A stretch of 64,000 nt of DNA from Fulvia fulva (lineage: Eukaryota > Ascomycota > Dothideomycetes > Mycosphaerellales > Mycosphaerellaceae). Positions 21,294-34,234 of the stretch are shown one piece after another. Numbering within the stretch: position 1 is the stretch's first letter; each line of letters begins with the position of its first letter. The DNA lies in NCBI RefSeq assembly GCF_020509005.1, contig NC_063016.1, positions 2,976,001 to 3,040,000 of the forward strand, read 5' to 3'. Below the pieces are notes generated by a model. It worked only from the letters and a program-made list of their open reading frames with translations, made no database searches and had not been told where the DNA came from. Both the position numbers and the translations under genes were made by a program.

Positions 21294-21880
21294 GTGACAT
21301 TGTCGGGCCCACAGCACAGCATAGACCTCTTGAAATGGAGAGCGCGTGGCGCATTCCAATGGAGGTCGATTCGGCGTTGGCAGCATTGCATTGAGGCTAG
21401 GGAGGGCGCGCTCGAGTGCGTACTCTGAAAGTTGCGCTGGCATTACTGAGGCATTACCGCATGGCTTGCTCAATCATAGTGAAGGGCATGGATACATTGA
21501 ATGTTGAATGCATAATGATTTACTCCAAGCCCTCGAAGACTCGAGATACCACCCTCTACGTGACACTAGCTGCCACGCTCCGCTTCCGCCGAGGCCGTGT
21601 GGGACGATGTATGCACCTATCCGTCTGCTTTCTTGCAAGAAGCGGTAAGTGATGTGTTTTCCCTCCTCTGAAAACTGACCCTTAATTCTAGCTTGCTGAT
21701 CTACGCATGCTCTCTTGTTTGCTTCGCCACACCGTCTCTTCTGTGTAGTTCCCACCACCACCAACCTACCACACTACCAGCCTCCATTACACACCTCCAG
21801 ATAGTTTTCATCTCCATATCGTACCCGCAATCTGATCGTCTCAACCTCGAGCTTCCTGCATTCGATCAGCACGATCAAGG
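21294..21880. other. intergenic region
   Basis: Between set9 and the Met/Gly-rich gene, same strand. A CT-rich, CCACCA-rich leader precedes 21881. No RNA gene recognised. Confidence 0.4.
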
Positions 21881-23665
21881 ATGGGCGTGATCCCCTCCCA
21901 AACCTCCTACTACCACACCACGCTGCCTTCCAACGCCATTCGCATCTGCCACGGCGGCCACGACGGGCGCTGTTTCTGTAATGGCGGCTACCACAGGAAA
22001 GAGAAGTATGTATATGTCGATAGACGAAGTGATGGGAGGGAACGGTACCATGATATGATGGAGGTCATGGGAAAGTTCATGCAGGGTGGTGGGATGGGAG
22101 CATATGGAGGAGGTGGGCCTGGAGTTATGAACAATGGAGCGATGGGAGGAGGGATGGGGGCGCAGATGGCAGGTGGAACGGGCTGGCCGTTTCGAGACGC
22201 AAGGGAGTGGACCATTAGGGATTATGATAGGTTGGGCGATGTGATGAAGGAGTATTATGACAGAGAACGGGGACGGGGGAAATGGGCGCCTGGCGAGGGT
22301 GGTGGGGTTGGAGCGATGGGTATGGGACCGATGTATCCTGGTATGATGCCCGGGATGGGCATGAATCCACAAATGATGGGAATGGGAATGCCAGGTATGA
22401 TGCCCATGATGCCGAATATGCCACCGAATGGAGATGGTTCTAGAGGCAGTGGTCACTATCAACATCAACACCCATCAATGGAAGAATTCCAACGCCTTCA
22501 ACAAGACCTCGAGGAGAAATTCCGGGAGTACAACAGACATATGGGCGTCCTCTTCGGCACAGAGCAGGACCGTCAGAAAGATCAGTATCGCGCCACGATG
22601 CTCAAGACCCTACAAGAGATCATGCCCCAGCTCGCCCTAATGATGGCGCAGCAGAGTATGAGGGGTGGCGTCAATCCTATGATGGGCATGGGAATGCCTC
22701 CACAGATGGGTGCGATGCCTCCACAACAGATGCCTCAGAACCCTATGGCATACGCCCCTCCCAATCCTGCCATGATGGGGAACATGCAACAAGGACCCCC
22801 GCCGACGATGCAGAGTCCGTATGTTCAGAACCAGGGAGGATATTATAACGAGCCTGTCCCGCCTCGGAGGCCTTATAGGAGGAAGAGGTGGCAGGATCGA
22901 TACGATGACGGCGATGCGTTCTGTTCTGATACTGAGCAGAGACGCACGCCGTGGGATTCTCACCCTCATCATGGTCCCGGGCCTGGAAGGTTTGGAAGGA
23001 GAGGTGGACCAGACGAGGATATGTTGGATGGTGGAGGTGAGTACGTATCCTCCTTCCCAAGCTCCTTTTCGGCCGAATGACTGATGTCTTGACTTGTAGC
23101 TATGCCTTCGCGTCCTAGACCTGGTGGTCCCTTCGATGGTCCGCGAGGAGCAGGGGATGTGTTCCCACGTACGACGCCCAGTCGCTTCGCTTCTCATGCC
23201 CCTCCCAATACGATGAGTATGGCAGATACCATGCCACAGACCATGTCCGGCGCCATGCACTCTCCACTCCTCAGCCGCAGACCTCTCGATACACAACCCC
23301 CTTATCCCGATCCCCTTCCACGACCCGGTTTAGGTCGCTCCAATACCGCTTTCCGACACCATCGATTCGACGACGTTGGGGGTCCAAGTGCAGCTAACGT
23401 TAAGATCAATGTCGACCCTCAGATGGATGCTGGTGCCGAGTATGGTGGCGGGATGCTTGGCGAAATGGGCGGAGCGGGCGGCTTTGGTAGGTCTTCGATG
23501 GGTGACGGCCTAGGTCCAGGAGCGAGTTCGATGAGGACTGCGACGGGAGGTATGAGTGGTGGGTATGTGCCGGAGACGAGTAAGCTGAGTCAAGGGAGGG
23601 ATGTGGAGGATAGGAGAGATGAGGCGGATGCGGGACAGGGGATTGTGGATCATACGGGACGGTAG
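21881..23665 (+). CDS. Met/Gly-rich low-complexity protein, unknown function
   Basis: Two exons: 21881-23036 and 23100-23665 (63-nt intron GTGAGT..TGTAG); 573 residues. No named family recognised. The N-terminus has a Cys/His/Gly cluster (IRICHGGHDGRCFCNGGYH, residues 20-40). Residues 60-190 are dominated by MGGG, GMGMNPQMMGMG and similar repeats. A charged helical segment at about 195-250 (MEEFQRLQQDLEEKFREYNR) could be a coiled coil. A second Met/Pro/Gln-rich block follows, then an Arg/Asp-rich segment (PPRRPYRRKRWQDRYDDGD) and a Pro/Gly-rich tail. No signal peptide or membrane helix. The composition suggests a disordered, possibly condensate-forming or RNA-associated protein (inference). 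The long open frame, codon bias and clean splice junction support a real gene. Confidence 0.7.
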
Positions 23666-23820
23666 TGGATGATGTATGGAGTTCTTTGGATTAGGGGCAA
23701 TGGGGATATCTTCTAGTAGTACAGCCTCGGGCTTGCCTTACCCAAGTCTCCTTAGCTCATCTTGATCCGAAGCATATGCCTGATCGGCTTAGTCAATATG
23801 GGCCAGATATACGTTTCAAG

Positions 23821-24085
23821 TCAGCCTCCATGCATACGGATCTCGTCGCCGTCCTTGATATTCAGCTGCTCCACAGTCTTGGTGTCGTTACCACTGATAC
23901 GGGTCCCCTTGTGCTCGAACTGCATGAAGTAGATGTCCTTGCTGACGTGTTTTGCGTACTCCTGCAGCGCGTCCTTGAAGACTGCATGCTGTCTGCGCAC
24001 GTAGGTCCTACGCTTGCGTTTACTGGCGACGACGGCGAACTCGACCCAGGAGTTTGGTGAGACTTCGATGGGTCGACGACGACCA
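23821..24085 (-). CDS. ubiquitin-like (SUMO/Rad60-like) C-terminal exon, partial
   Basis: The minus strand reads an open exon from a possible acceptor (CTAG at 24086-24089) to TGA at 23821-23823. The translation contains SPNSWVEFAVVASKRKRRTY, DIYFMQFEHKGTRISGNDTK and VEQLNIKDGDEIRMHGG. The pattern of a last beta strand with DGDEI, and an ending in Gly-Gly, resembles SUMO/Rad60-type ubiquitin-like folds. The 5' exons are not resolved. A Trp-rich minus-strand frame at about 24185-24395 could be one, or chance. Partial call; it may be a degraded gene. Confidence 0.45.
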
Positions 24086-24582
24086 CTAGCCCACAGTAGG
24101 CAACCTTTTCTCGTTTAACTTATTTCTGAAGGCGGGAGGTAACACCAGGTCCGAGTCCAAAGACATAGCCGGCTCAGTATATCCCCAGGGCCTTTCGGTA
24201 ACCCCAGATGGTGTTGTGCTGGTAAATGCCGAGGTTGTGGGCGCGGCTATACATGCCTTCTACGTGAAGATGACACCACCACGAAGGAGGAGCTCTAAAC
24301 CGATTGGGCCATCCAGACTCATTCTTCGGAATCTTGACAAGGAACGTCGACGTTGTGCCCTTATTCTGGTGGCGAGATTATGTCCTACTCATAGCCTTAT
24401 TGGTGATGCTCCAAACCTGTAGGGTTGAGAAGATACGAGACCAAATATCGATAGTTGAATGGGCCATAGGAGCCTATCGTCCCAGGGCACTGGTGCGTGC
24501 CGTGCCTATGTATTATGCCACGTCAACAGTACATCCTGCTGTCACCATCTTATACCTACGGCACTGCCTCGCCTGGAACATC
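24086..24582. other. unassigned, possible missing exons of the ubiquitin-like gene
   Basis: A minus-strand frame of about 70 codons (24185-24395; SGWPNRFRAPPSWW, HNTIWGYRKALGIY) looks protein-like but cannot be assigned. Nothing else seen. Confidence 0.3.
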
Positions 24583-25572
24583 CTACTTGTCATGCCAAAA
24601 TTTCGCCCCCTTGTGCTCACCATCCTGATCCTCCAACCCCTCATAAAGCGGCACCTCCCAGCTCCCACTAGGGTTGTTATACCTATGATGGTACTTCCCC
24701 AGCTTGTCAATCTTCTCGATATCCTTCTCCTTCAACGAAAACTCCGTTGCCTTGAAGTTCTCCTTGATGTAGTTCTTGTGCACGCTCTTCGGGATCACGC
24801 TCGTGCCGCGGAGGAGGCCCCATTGCAGGACAACCTGCGCTGGTGTGCAGTCGCGCTTCTTGGCGATCTTGTGGATTACCTTGCTCTTGAGGAGCGGGGT
24901 TGGGTCGTCGTGCTTGTCTTTCTTATTTTTCTTGTCTTTGCTCTTCTTGTCGTAGGCTGGGTTTGTGCCGCCGAGTGGGGAGTAGGCCGTGACGTGGATG
25001 CTGTGAGTCTTGTGGAAGTCGATCCATTCGTTTTGCTGGAGGTATGGGTGCAGCTCCATTTGGTGCACCTCAGGTGGGGTGGAGGTGTGGTTCAACAGAT
25101 CCTCGAGCTGTTCTGGCGAGAAGTTCGAGACACCAATGTGTCTCGTCTTGCCTTTTTGTTTAAGCAGGACCATGCCTGACCATGCGTCACGGTAGTTAAT
25201 CTCCTTGCCGCCGAATAGCTTGTCGGCTACTGGCCAATGCATGTGGTAGAGGTCCAGGTAAGTCAGGCCTAGCTTGTGGAGCGGAGCATCGAGTGCGCCT
25301 TCGACTTGATTGATGTCGTGTTTGTTGTTCCATAGCTTGCTGGTGACCCAGATGTCCTCTCGCTGTAGGCCAGTTCGGAGGAGTCCATCGCGAATGCCTT
25401 TGCCAACCTCTTGCTCATTGCCGTACGCTGCCGCACAGTCAATGTGTCGGTAGCCAGTACGGATGGCGTATGAAACGGCTTCGCTGATGTTGCCTTCGTT
25501 GAGATTCCAAGTTCCAAAGCCAAGGCGTGGCAGGGTATCGAGGGTCAGGCCGTTGATGGGACTGAGTGGGAC
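24583..25572 (-). CDS. aldo-keto reductase, 5' end lost at a microsatellite
   Basis: An open frame of 330 codons on the minus strand encodes an NADPH-dependent aldo-keto reductase, which reduces aldehydes and ketones. From the first host codon (GTC at 25572) the catalytic tetrad is D45 and Y50 (HIDCAAAYGNE), K79 (VTSKLWN) and H112 (YHMHWP). Cofactor-binding GVSNFSPEQLEDLL and LLRGTSVIPKSVHKN follow. A Lys-rich insert (DKKSKDKKNKKDKHDD) lies before PTPLLKSKVI. Upstream of residue 1 the frame enters CAG(CAA)n, coding polyGln, and meets TAA before any ATG. The first internal Met (111) is past three tetrad residues. So about 10 N-terminal residues and the start codon are missing, unless CAACAG is a splice acceptor for an exon beyond the repeat. 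Likely a truncated gene at the edge of the transposon island. Confidence 0.85.
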   Translation of the reverse strand, partial: VPLSPINGLTLDTLPRLGFGTWNLNEGNISEAVSYAIRTGYRHIDCAAAYGNEQEVGKGIRDGLLRTGLQREDIWVTSKLWNNKHDINQVEGALDAPLHKLGLTYLDLYHMHWPVADKLFGGKEINYRDAWSGMVLLKQKGKTRHIGVSNFSPEQLEDLLNHTSTPPEVHQMELHPYLQQNEWIDFHKTHSIHVTAYSPLGGTNPAYDKKSKDKKNKKDKHDDPTPLLKSKVIHKIAKKRDCTPAQVVLQWGLLRGTSVIPKSVHKNYIKENFKATEFSLKEKDIEKIDKLGKYHHRYNNPSGSWEVPLYEGLEDQDGEHKGAKFWHDK

Positions 25573-25573
25573 C

Positions 25574-25800
<227 letters not shown>

Positions 25801-26668
25801 TTCTAAGACTACTAATACTAGCAATAGTAGTAGAGAGAGTATAGACTTTATAGTAAATTAACTATTAGTATAATGTTAATAGAAGGTCTATATACGAAGT
25901 ATACTCTCCTATACCTACCTCTACTATAGCGAGCTATAGTAATATAATAGCCTAGCGTTGTTATTAGTAAAGTAAACTATTTCCTAAAGCTACGTTCGAA
26001 TATTAGTCGTACCGAAGGGAGCTTACGACCGTAGGTCTATAACGTAGTTTAAGTAGTAGTACTAAAGGTAATAGTAAGCGTACTATATTTACGTAAGGGA
26101 AGTACTAAGCTGTCTTCTTATTAGTCGTTAATTAATCTAAATAGAGCCTAAGGCTTTAACAACCTTACGCTTTATCTTAAGCTTATAGTATTATAGATAC
26201 GATAGTACTACGTAACTTTACGCCGTAACGACGTACGAGCTTACGAGTACTCGATTAAGGTTAGCGAAGTATATATAGCCTACTATAGGTAGCCCGGCTA
26301 GTAAGCTAGAAGCCCGACTAGTAAGTTAGTATTCTATTAATAGACGGGTAATAACTATCTTATAGGCTACGATACTATCGATAAGCGCGACGTATACGAC
26401 TTAAAGCGGTATAAGGGGTTCGAGCTAGTATAAAAGAGGTGATATTACTTAAAAGAGGTAGTATTACGTATTACGTAAAATAGGTAGTATTACGTAGATA
26501 ATATTAGCGGTAAGTTATAAAAGTATTTACCTTATAGTAGGCCTTAAATACTACTCTTCTAGCCCTCGCTCCGAAGGGCCCTATCTACTTCTTCTACTAC
26601 TACTACTACTAGTATCCTTAATACCGTAACTTTCGTATAAAGAATATTAAGGCTTAAGAAGATCTCTA
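25801..26668. other. RIP-mutated AT-rich sequence, unassigned
   Basis: Sequence almost lacking CA and TG dinucleotides while keeping CG, the signature of heavy RIP. It contains short repeats of AGGTAGTATTACGTA (about 26440-26510). The 18-mer GTACGAGCTTACGAGTAC (26233-26250) recurs at 59678-59695. No element could be identified. Confidence 0.6.
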
Positions 26669-27088
26669 ACGTACTTTACTACCGAGCGGGCTATACTACC
26701 GAGCGGGCCACTTTTACTAAGAACTATACCACTTCTATAGATATAGCTATACAACTACTATCATAGCGTATATTGTCTTCAAACGAGGCTAAACTGACCT
26801 TAGCTGTCCAGGCTATAAAAAGCGACGCGATAATTACGAATCGACTTACTATAAAGGTATACGACGCGTCTCGAACTATACTAGGGTATCGATTGAATAG
26901 ACGACCTCCTCGGGGTGACTACGAGCCTAATTCGAAGAAGCTTATAGAGCTAGAAGAGAGGGTAATACTTAAATATATACTCGAGCTAGATCTTAGAAGT
27001 TTCCCGCTATTAAAGGCTAGTATACGAGTAATAGCCGATTTATTACTATAAGAGAAGGGTCTTAAGCCCGCTAGTCTTAATTAGATAG
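26669..27088 (+). mobile_element. Fot1/Pogo-like DNA transposon, copy 1 (5' part)
   Basis: Starts at a TA with the end sequence ACGTACTTTACTACCGAGCG, followed by a tandem repeat of ACTACCGAGCGGGC. A 92-codon frame (26773-27051, no ATG left) encodes the N-terminal helix-turn-helix of a Fot1/Pogo transposase (SSNEAKLTLAVQAIK..KVYDASRTILGYR..NSKKLIELEE). The rest is cut off by the Gypsy relic beginning at 27089. RIP has removed the start codon and introduced stops after the HTH. Confidence 0.8.
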
Positions 27089-27272
27089 TATTATAGGTAG
27101 CCCGCGACCCCTTACTATAGCTACGTCGGCCCGGGTGAACCGCGGACCTTCCGTATCGGGTTAGCGCGGCTTAGCTTTACTTTATAACTTCGCCGCGCCT
27201 CGCGCTCCTCTTTCGTAGCTTCGTAGAATAATAACTCTCTTATTTAGACCCTACGGTACGCGCGCCCTTATA
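27089..27272 (+). repeat. 5' LTR of Gypsy relic
   Basis: 184 bp, aligning end to end with the LTR of the intact element (TGTCACGGGCAGCC is now TATTATAGGTAGCC). Confidence 0.9.
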
Positions 27273-30200
27273 GTTTGTTCTACTACCCTACCTAGATTGC
27301 GGATCTAGGTAAGGGACGCGTAACAATAGGAATAGATAGAACTATAGAACTCGAAGAACGCGTAGAGTTGTATTAGAATATAGAATACGGTAAGGCGTAT
27401 AGCGCGTAAATACCTAGAGAACGTAACGCGGCGACATTATTAGTAGGTAGTCGAGCGCTCGTAGATAGTCAGGAAATAGGCATCGTTACGCCTCTCCCGA
27501 ACCTAGATAATATAACTTTATAGACGAACGGCGGTATACTACCGCTACTAAAGCCTAAGAGCAAAGGTAAGTAGCGTATATCTCTTTTCCCCGACCTCTC
27601 CTCTTTTCCTTAGAGTTAGATATAGGACGATAACCGGCGGGTTATAGTAGACACCGGTATCGCGCTATAATAGGAAATTAATAAAGCTTACTAGAAAGCC
27701 TTCGAGCGAGAAGAAGGTAGTAAGATTGACTTTATAGAACTATTCGAGTTCAAGCTCGAAGAGAACCTAGGCGGCGACCTAGACGAGGTATACCTATTAC
27801 TCGACGAGGTAGAGTATATTCTTATATCCGAATACTAGAATATTATACTAGACAAACTTACGACCCTCGTATCCTAGTACCCGAAGACTACCTACGACTT
27901 CGTACTATAGGTAGTAAATATAGCAATTACTAAAGGTAGATAACTCGATATAATAGAGCGAGCTAATAACCTCTAGAACATCTAGTATACTACGCTATAT
28001 ACCGAGTATAACCGTATCTATAAGATACTACGAAGCGAGGAGGCTATAATATAGAAGATAGCCGTAGACCTAAAGAGTAAGAAGGATATAACCTAGTAAA
28101 GTTATAAGAGGTAGAGAAGAAGTATAGGGAGGCTAATAACCTATATAAGCAATTTAGCGAGATTTACGAAAAGGAGAAGAAGAAGGTATAGGATGCCGAA
28201 GCTAAGAACTAGGCTCTATAGAAGGAGGTTGACGATCTAAAGACTCGACTCTAAGCTACTAAAGACACTATATAGAATAGAGGTAGGGGCCGCTCTAGTC
28301 GCCGACCCTCCTATTTACCTCTACGCGAGACTTTACTCGAGTAGCTAATACGTAAGTATCGTAAAGCTACTAGTAGAGGCGGCGGTAGCGGAGGCGGTAG
28401 TAACGATAATAATAACGGTAATAGTAATAAAGACCGAGGACGTAATAGAAACCGTCTACGACCTAATAATAATAACGGTCGCGACTCTCGAGCGCGTAAT
28501 ACCCGTATATAGACTCCCCTAACCGAACTTTTAGAACGCCTATTTACTATTAACCGTACTCTAATACGCGGTATCGAGGTTAGTAAGGGCGTACCTAACC
28601 CGAAGTACTTTAGGAACGATAACGACCTTAACTTCGATAGTTAGTATAGTAGCGTACTTCTTAAGCTAACTATAACTACTTTCCGCTCTAAGGTAGACGG
28701 CCTACGTTTTATATATAGATAGATATAGGGTGACCCTTAGAGAAGTATTAAGCCGAGGATCCCCGTACCTAGATAATAATTATTTAACGAGTTCAAGACT
28801 AGTAAAGAACTACTAGATTAGATAACGCGCTAGTACGGCACCCGTAACGAAGGAACTAAGGCTATAGTTAATATTGCTACCTATAAGTAGGAGTAGGGCG
28901 AGACCTTTATTACCTTCTACGCTCGCTACTCGAAGCTACGTGCTTAGATAGAGTAGACCGACAAGATTAAGCTAATACTATTTCGTAACCGCCTAAACCG
29001 TAAGTACTTTATTAAGACTTTCGGCGATAGGGAAGTAGATAGACGCTTATACGACATATAGGATATTATTAAGGAATATATAGTATTAGATAAGAGCTTC
29101 TACGAGACCGACCGACTATATCTATAGAAGGAGCGCCTACGTAGTAACCCTGATTCGAACAATAACGGCGTATAGGGCGGTAGTAATACCGTAGGCGCCG
29201 TAGCTACTAGTACGACCGCTATAATCGTCTAGCGACTACTATAATACGTAGGTACGAAGAAGAAGGAGGACCTACCGGTTCACTTATAGAACCTGCCTTT
29301 ATTAAACCGTAAATAGCGTAAGGACCTTAAGAAGTAGGGTAAGTACTACCGCTACCGTATAGGCTCGTACGTATTAACGAATACCGAATACCTAATATAT
29401 AGTTACGACGGCGACTACCGCCCTCTACGTCTACGGAACAACGCGAACGCTAACCCGAACCTTAGCTCCCTTACTACCGACCTATAGTATTAGAGAAATA
29501 GTACGACCGCTACCTAAGCGTAGTAGATAGCGCTTAGTAACCGAAATTTCTAAGATAGAAAGAGTATAAGATTAAGAGATATAGAATATAAGAGACGGAC
29601 TATAGTAAGGAGCTTAAGATATCGGTATATATACTAGATAAATAATAACTAGCTATACACCCTTATATAGTATTACCCGTAATAATATAATATAAAAAGG
29701 CTTGCGGCCTTATAGATTCTGCCCCTACCTCTCTATTTCTTAATTAGAAATTTATACGTAAACACATAACCCCCTTAATCCCTTTGACGAACAATAGACG
29801 ATTAATACTAGGAGATAGATCGGCTATAGCGCGTCAGATCATATATATAGCCCTTATAGACGTACGTAGTTATCGGCGGTCATTACGAGTAAATACTATA
29901 CTACGTTACCGACCTCGAATATAACATCGTCTTTAGACTACCGTAGCTCTCCGCGTATAACCCGAACATCTTCTAGGAAACTAGCGAGGTAGCGTTTAGA
30001 TCTAACTACTGCTTCGGTCACTATCTATATAATAAGACATCGATAATAGTATAATCTCTAAACTATATCGGTAGAACCTAGTAAACAAAATATAGACCAA
30101 AGCCCTTTACTAGCGAATTAGTAGGATTTATAGTCGGAGGGGCGGAGCTAAATATGTCCGCTCTAGAGGTAGATAAAGAGGTGGATTGCTAGGAAGTCTC

Positions 30201-30971
30201 GTAGCGCGTATAGGAGATGTACGCGTACCGGCCTAGGGCCGAGTGCTTCTATATTATACCTACGGGGCGCGAGGATAACGACAATAACGATAATAGCCTC
30301 AAACTAAGCGCGATAGTAGCTAATAACCTAGATCAGTTCTTAAACAAGCAGTTTAACTACAATCCTAAAGAGAAGCTCCCGCCTATATACTACGACATTG
30401 TAGATACTTTCTTAGTAAAGGATTATAAGGGACTCCTACCTTACCGACTAGGTATCGACTACGAGATTTATATCAAACCCGGTAGACCTTAAGAACCGCT
30501 ATATCGAAAGCTATACGGACTAGCCGAGAAGGAGAATAAAGCCGTTAAGAAATAGTTACTTAAATAGACTTTAGAAGGTAAGGTACGTAAGGCCGGTTAG
30601 AAAACAAGCTAGTTACCGGCACCGGTATTAGTAGTAAGAAAGCCTAGAGGAGGGCTACGAGTATATATTAACTACCGTAGGCTAAACGCTATTACTATTA
30701 AGAATCGCTATCATATTCTATTAATATAGGAAACGCTTAACCGTATATACGGAAAGAAGTACTTTACGAAATTAGATATTATAGTAGCCTTTAATAAGTT
30801 ACGTATCGCGGAAGGGCACGAGTAGCTAATAGCTTTCGTAATACGCTACGGTATATACGAATGTCTCGTATTACCGTTCGGCCTCTATAACGGACCCGTA
30901 ACCTTTTAGTTATATATTAATAAGGTTCTATAGGAACATCTAGATGACTTTGTATTAGTATATCTAGATAA

Positions 30972-31206
30972 TGTTAAGATGTAGTATCTTAAAGGGAGTT
31001 AATAATTAGGAAGTGATCTAGTAGTCTAAGGCATCTACGATGACTTAGCTTATAGGGAGATACCTTCTCTCCCCTTTAGCTTAGATAGACATCTAACACA
31101 ATTAACATATTAGTTCCTAATATATTGCTATATACTCGTACTATTAGTTAGTTAAAGATTGATCTCTTACTCTATACCGCTACTATCTACCCGTACCTAT
31201 TTAATA
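30972..31206 (+). repeat. solo LTR of the Copia-1 family inside the Gypsy relic
   Basis: 235 bp, same length and sequence as the Copia-1 LTR apart from RIP-type changes. Flanked by the 5-bp target duplication GATAA (30967-30971 and 31207-31211). It interrupts the reverse-transcriptase YLDD region. Recombination between two LTRs must have removed the internal part. Confidence 0.95.
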
Positions 31207-32060
31207 GATAACGTCCTTATCTTTAGCGACACTCTAGAGCGATACGTCGAATACGTACGAAAGGTATTAATTAAGCTACGAGATACCGGGCTTACTATTA
31301 ACATCGATAAGTCCGAGTTTTACTAGGAACGTATAAAATATCTAGGCCTTATTATTATACCCTAGGGCATCGAGATAGACCCGGAGAAATTGGAATGTAT
31401 ATAGACCTAGGAAGTACTAACTAATCTTAAGGATGTCTAAGCCTTCCTAGGATTCGCGAACTTCTACCGTAGGTTTATTAAGGCCTTCTCTCGTATTACA
31501 TCTCTATTAACTAACCTAACGAAGTCAGATAGGCCTAGTAATTATAAGAACCGTTGAATTAACTAGACTAATGATTACTAGAGGGTATTCGAGGCGTTAA
31601 AAGTAGCGTTTAGTAAGGCGGGTATACTAGTATACTATATACCGGGTAGGTAGACCGTCGTTAAGACTAACTCCTTCGACTTTATTAATATAGGTATACT
31701 CTTACAATACGACGAGTAGGGAGTATTACATCCTATAGCTTTCTATTCGAAGAAGCTAAGCCCCTAGGAGTATAATTACGAGATCTACGATAAGGAACTC
31801 CTCGCGATTATTAAAGTATTCAAAGAGTAGCGCCCGGAGCTTACTTACGAAGTAGACGAGGACGGCGATCTAGTCAAAGTGATTATAGACTATAAGAACC
31901 TCGAATATTTTATGACTACGAAGTAGCTAAATCGCCGATAAGCGCGATAGGTAGAATTTCTATTATAATTCAACTTCTAGATTATATACCGCCTAGGTAT
32001 ATAAGGAACGAAGCTAGATAGCCTAACGAGACGTAGCTAGGACCTTCCGTAGGGGGTAGA

Positions 32061-32246
32061 CGATCCGAGAAATTAGTACTAGTATTAGACATTGCTTCCG
32101 CTAGAGCGATTCCTTAAGATCGACTCTATACGAGCTACTATCGAAGATACGCGCGATCCGAGAAATTAGTACTAGTATTAGACATTACTTCCGCTAGAGC
32201 GATTCCTTAAGATCAACTCTATACGAGCTACTATTAAAGATACGCC
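32061..32246 (+). repeat. 93-bp tandem duplication in the Gypsy relic
   Basis: Two copies starting CGATCCGAGAAATTAG at 32061 and 32154, differing at a few sites by C/T or G/A. Absent from the intact element, so specific to this copy. Confidence 0.85.
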
Positions 32247-34234
32247 CGAAGAAGAAGAGACGACTCCCCTAAATCCTAAAGTAATCGAGTTTATTCTAGA
32301 ACTAGAATAGGTACTATAAATATAGCTAGTACTAGCTTAGGAAGTATAGACTACGAATAAAGCCGAAGTCGAAGCTAAACTCGAGTACCGTATAACGACT
32401 ACTTACGCCCTAGACTAAGAACTTAAGGCGGCAATCAAGATACTACGGAAAGATAGTACTATCCCTCTACTCTTATAGAAGGCGAAGATATACCCTACGC
32501 ACTATAAGGTAGATAGTAATATGTTATATATACGAAACTAGTACAATAGTTAGAGCCTATAGGTACCCGATTACTAGGCCCTACGGACTCGGCTTATTAA
32601 AATAAATTATAACGCTCTAGTAGTAGGACATCTAGGACGAGCTCGAACCTATAAACTCGTAGCACGAGAATTCTATTGGCCTAGCTTAGTAAGATTAGTA
32701 CGTAGATGTACCGCGAATTACCGTATATACCGTATAACGAAATCTCTATACTCCTAGCTACCTAGATTATTATACCTACTTTTAGTACCGGACCGACCTT
32801 AGAGGTATATTGCGGTAGACTTCGTAGTCGGACTTCCTAATAGTACCCTCGATAGTATAACCTATAATAATATTATAACCGTAATAGATAGGCTAACGAA
32901 GGAAGTCGAGCTAATTCCGATCGGAGCGATAACTATATAGAATACGGCAAGACTTTTCCTTAAGTATATATTCTCTCGACGCGGATTTCCTAATACTATT
33001 ACTTTAGACCGTGGTAAACAATAGGTTACTACCTTCTAGAAGAAACTTTATAAGATACTTCGTATAAGTCGTAAGCTAAGTTCTTTATACTACCTAGAAA
33101 CTAATAGACAGTCGGAACGTACTAACTAAGTAATAGAATAGTATCTCCGTATATTTACTAACGAGGCATAAGATAACTAGGTAGAATAGCTTTGTCTAGC
33201 TTAGTTCGCGATTAATGACTACCTTTCTAAAACTACTAGTATGTTGCTATTCTACGCTACTTTAGGCTATAACCCTAAGTTTATAGAGCGCGTAGACCTA
33301 AGCGCTAGAAAAGAGAGAGGACTGACTACTCTCTAGCGACTAGATACGCGATCGGCTAAAGCCTTCGTACGCCGGATTTACGACCTTTATAAGCACCTTT
33401 AAGAAAATATATAGATATTATAAGCTCTCTAAGCTAAAGTAGTAAACCGCTACCGAAGCATCCCGCTAGACTATAAAGTAGGCGACTAGGTATACCTAAG
33501 TACTAAGAACATCCGTACGACTCGACTATCTAAGAAGCTCGATAGAAGATACGCTAGCCCGTACTAGATTATAGAAGTTATACTAGCTAAGTTCTTATAT
33601 AAACTAAGATTGTCGGACGCTATAGTAGGACTCGATAACTACTTTTATACCTCGTTACTTTAGCGAGCCGATCATCCCGACTTCCTACTACTCGAAGGCT
33701 AGTATCTAGTACTACTACCGCTAATAACTATCGAGCCCGACACTACCGAAGCCGATATAGTCGCTAATGTAGTCGTAACACCTATATATATAAGGTAGAG
33801 AAGATCTTAGATATATATACCCGTAAGCGAGTAGGTAAAGTAAAGAAGGGGTAGAAGCGCAAAGTAGACACTTAGTATAAGGTGAAATAGCTTAGATATT
33901 AGAATAAGGAGGATAGTAAGACCTAGTAACCGGCTAAGAACATATTTAAACACGTATCCGCCGCTATTATAGACTTTTACTATAGCCGGCCGGAGTTGTC
34001 TACGCCTATAGGCTTCGTAGCTCTATCTAATTAGGTCCCCCTAAGCATTTCTCGAAGGGAGCCGGTCGCGGATAGGCTAGTTATAGATAGACTAGATATA
34101 GATATGTTACTAGACGATAAAAAGGCATTAGAGGATAACTAGACTTTCGTACGGTTATAGAGTAGTACGGGTAAGTAGCCGTATAAGATAGATAACGCTT
34201 AGAGGACTAAGACACGTTTTAAGAGGGGGGGTAC

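Noticed and set aside
26773..27051. Three separate 92-residue host genes (26773, 35738, 36503)
   Set aside because: They are repeats of one Fot1-type transposase HTH inside elements with inverted ends, and they lack ATG starts.
30217..30492. Independent small gene within the relic
   Set aside because: It is collinear with the pol region before RT in the intact Gypsy element, a chance survivor of RIP.
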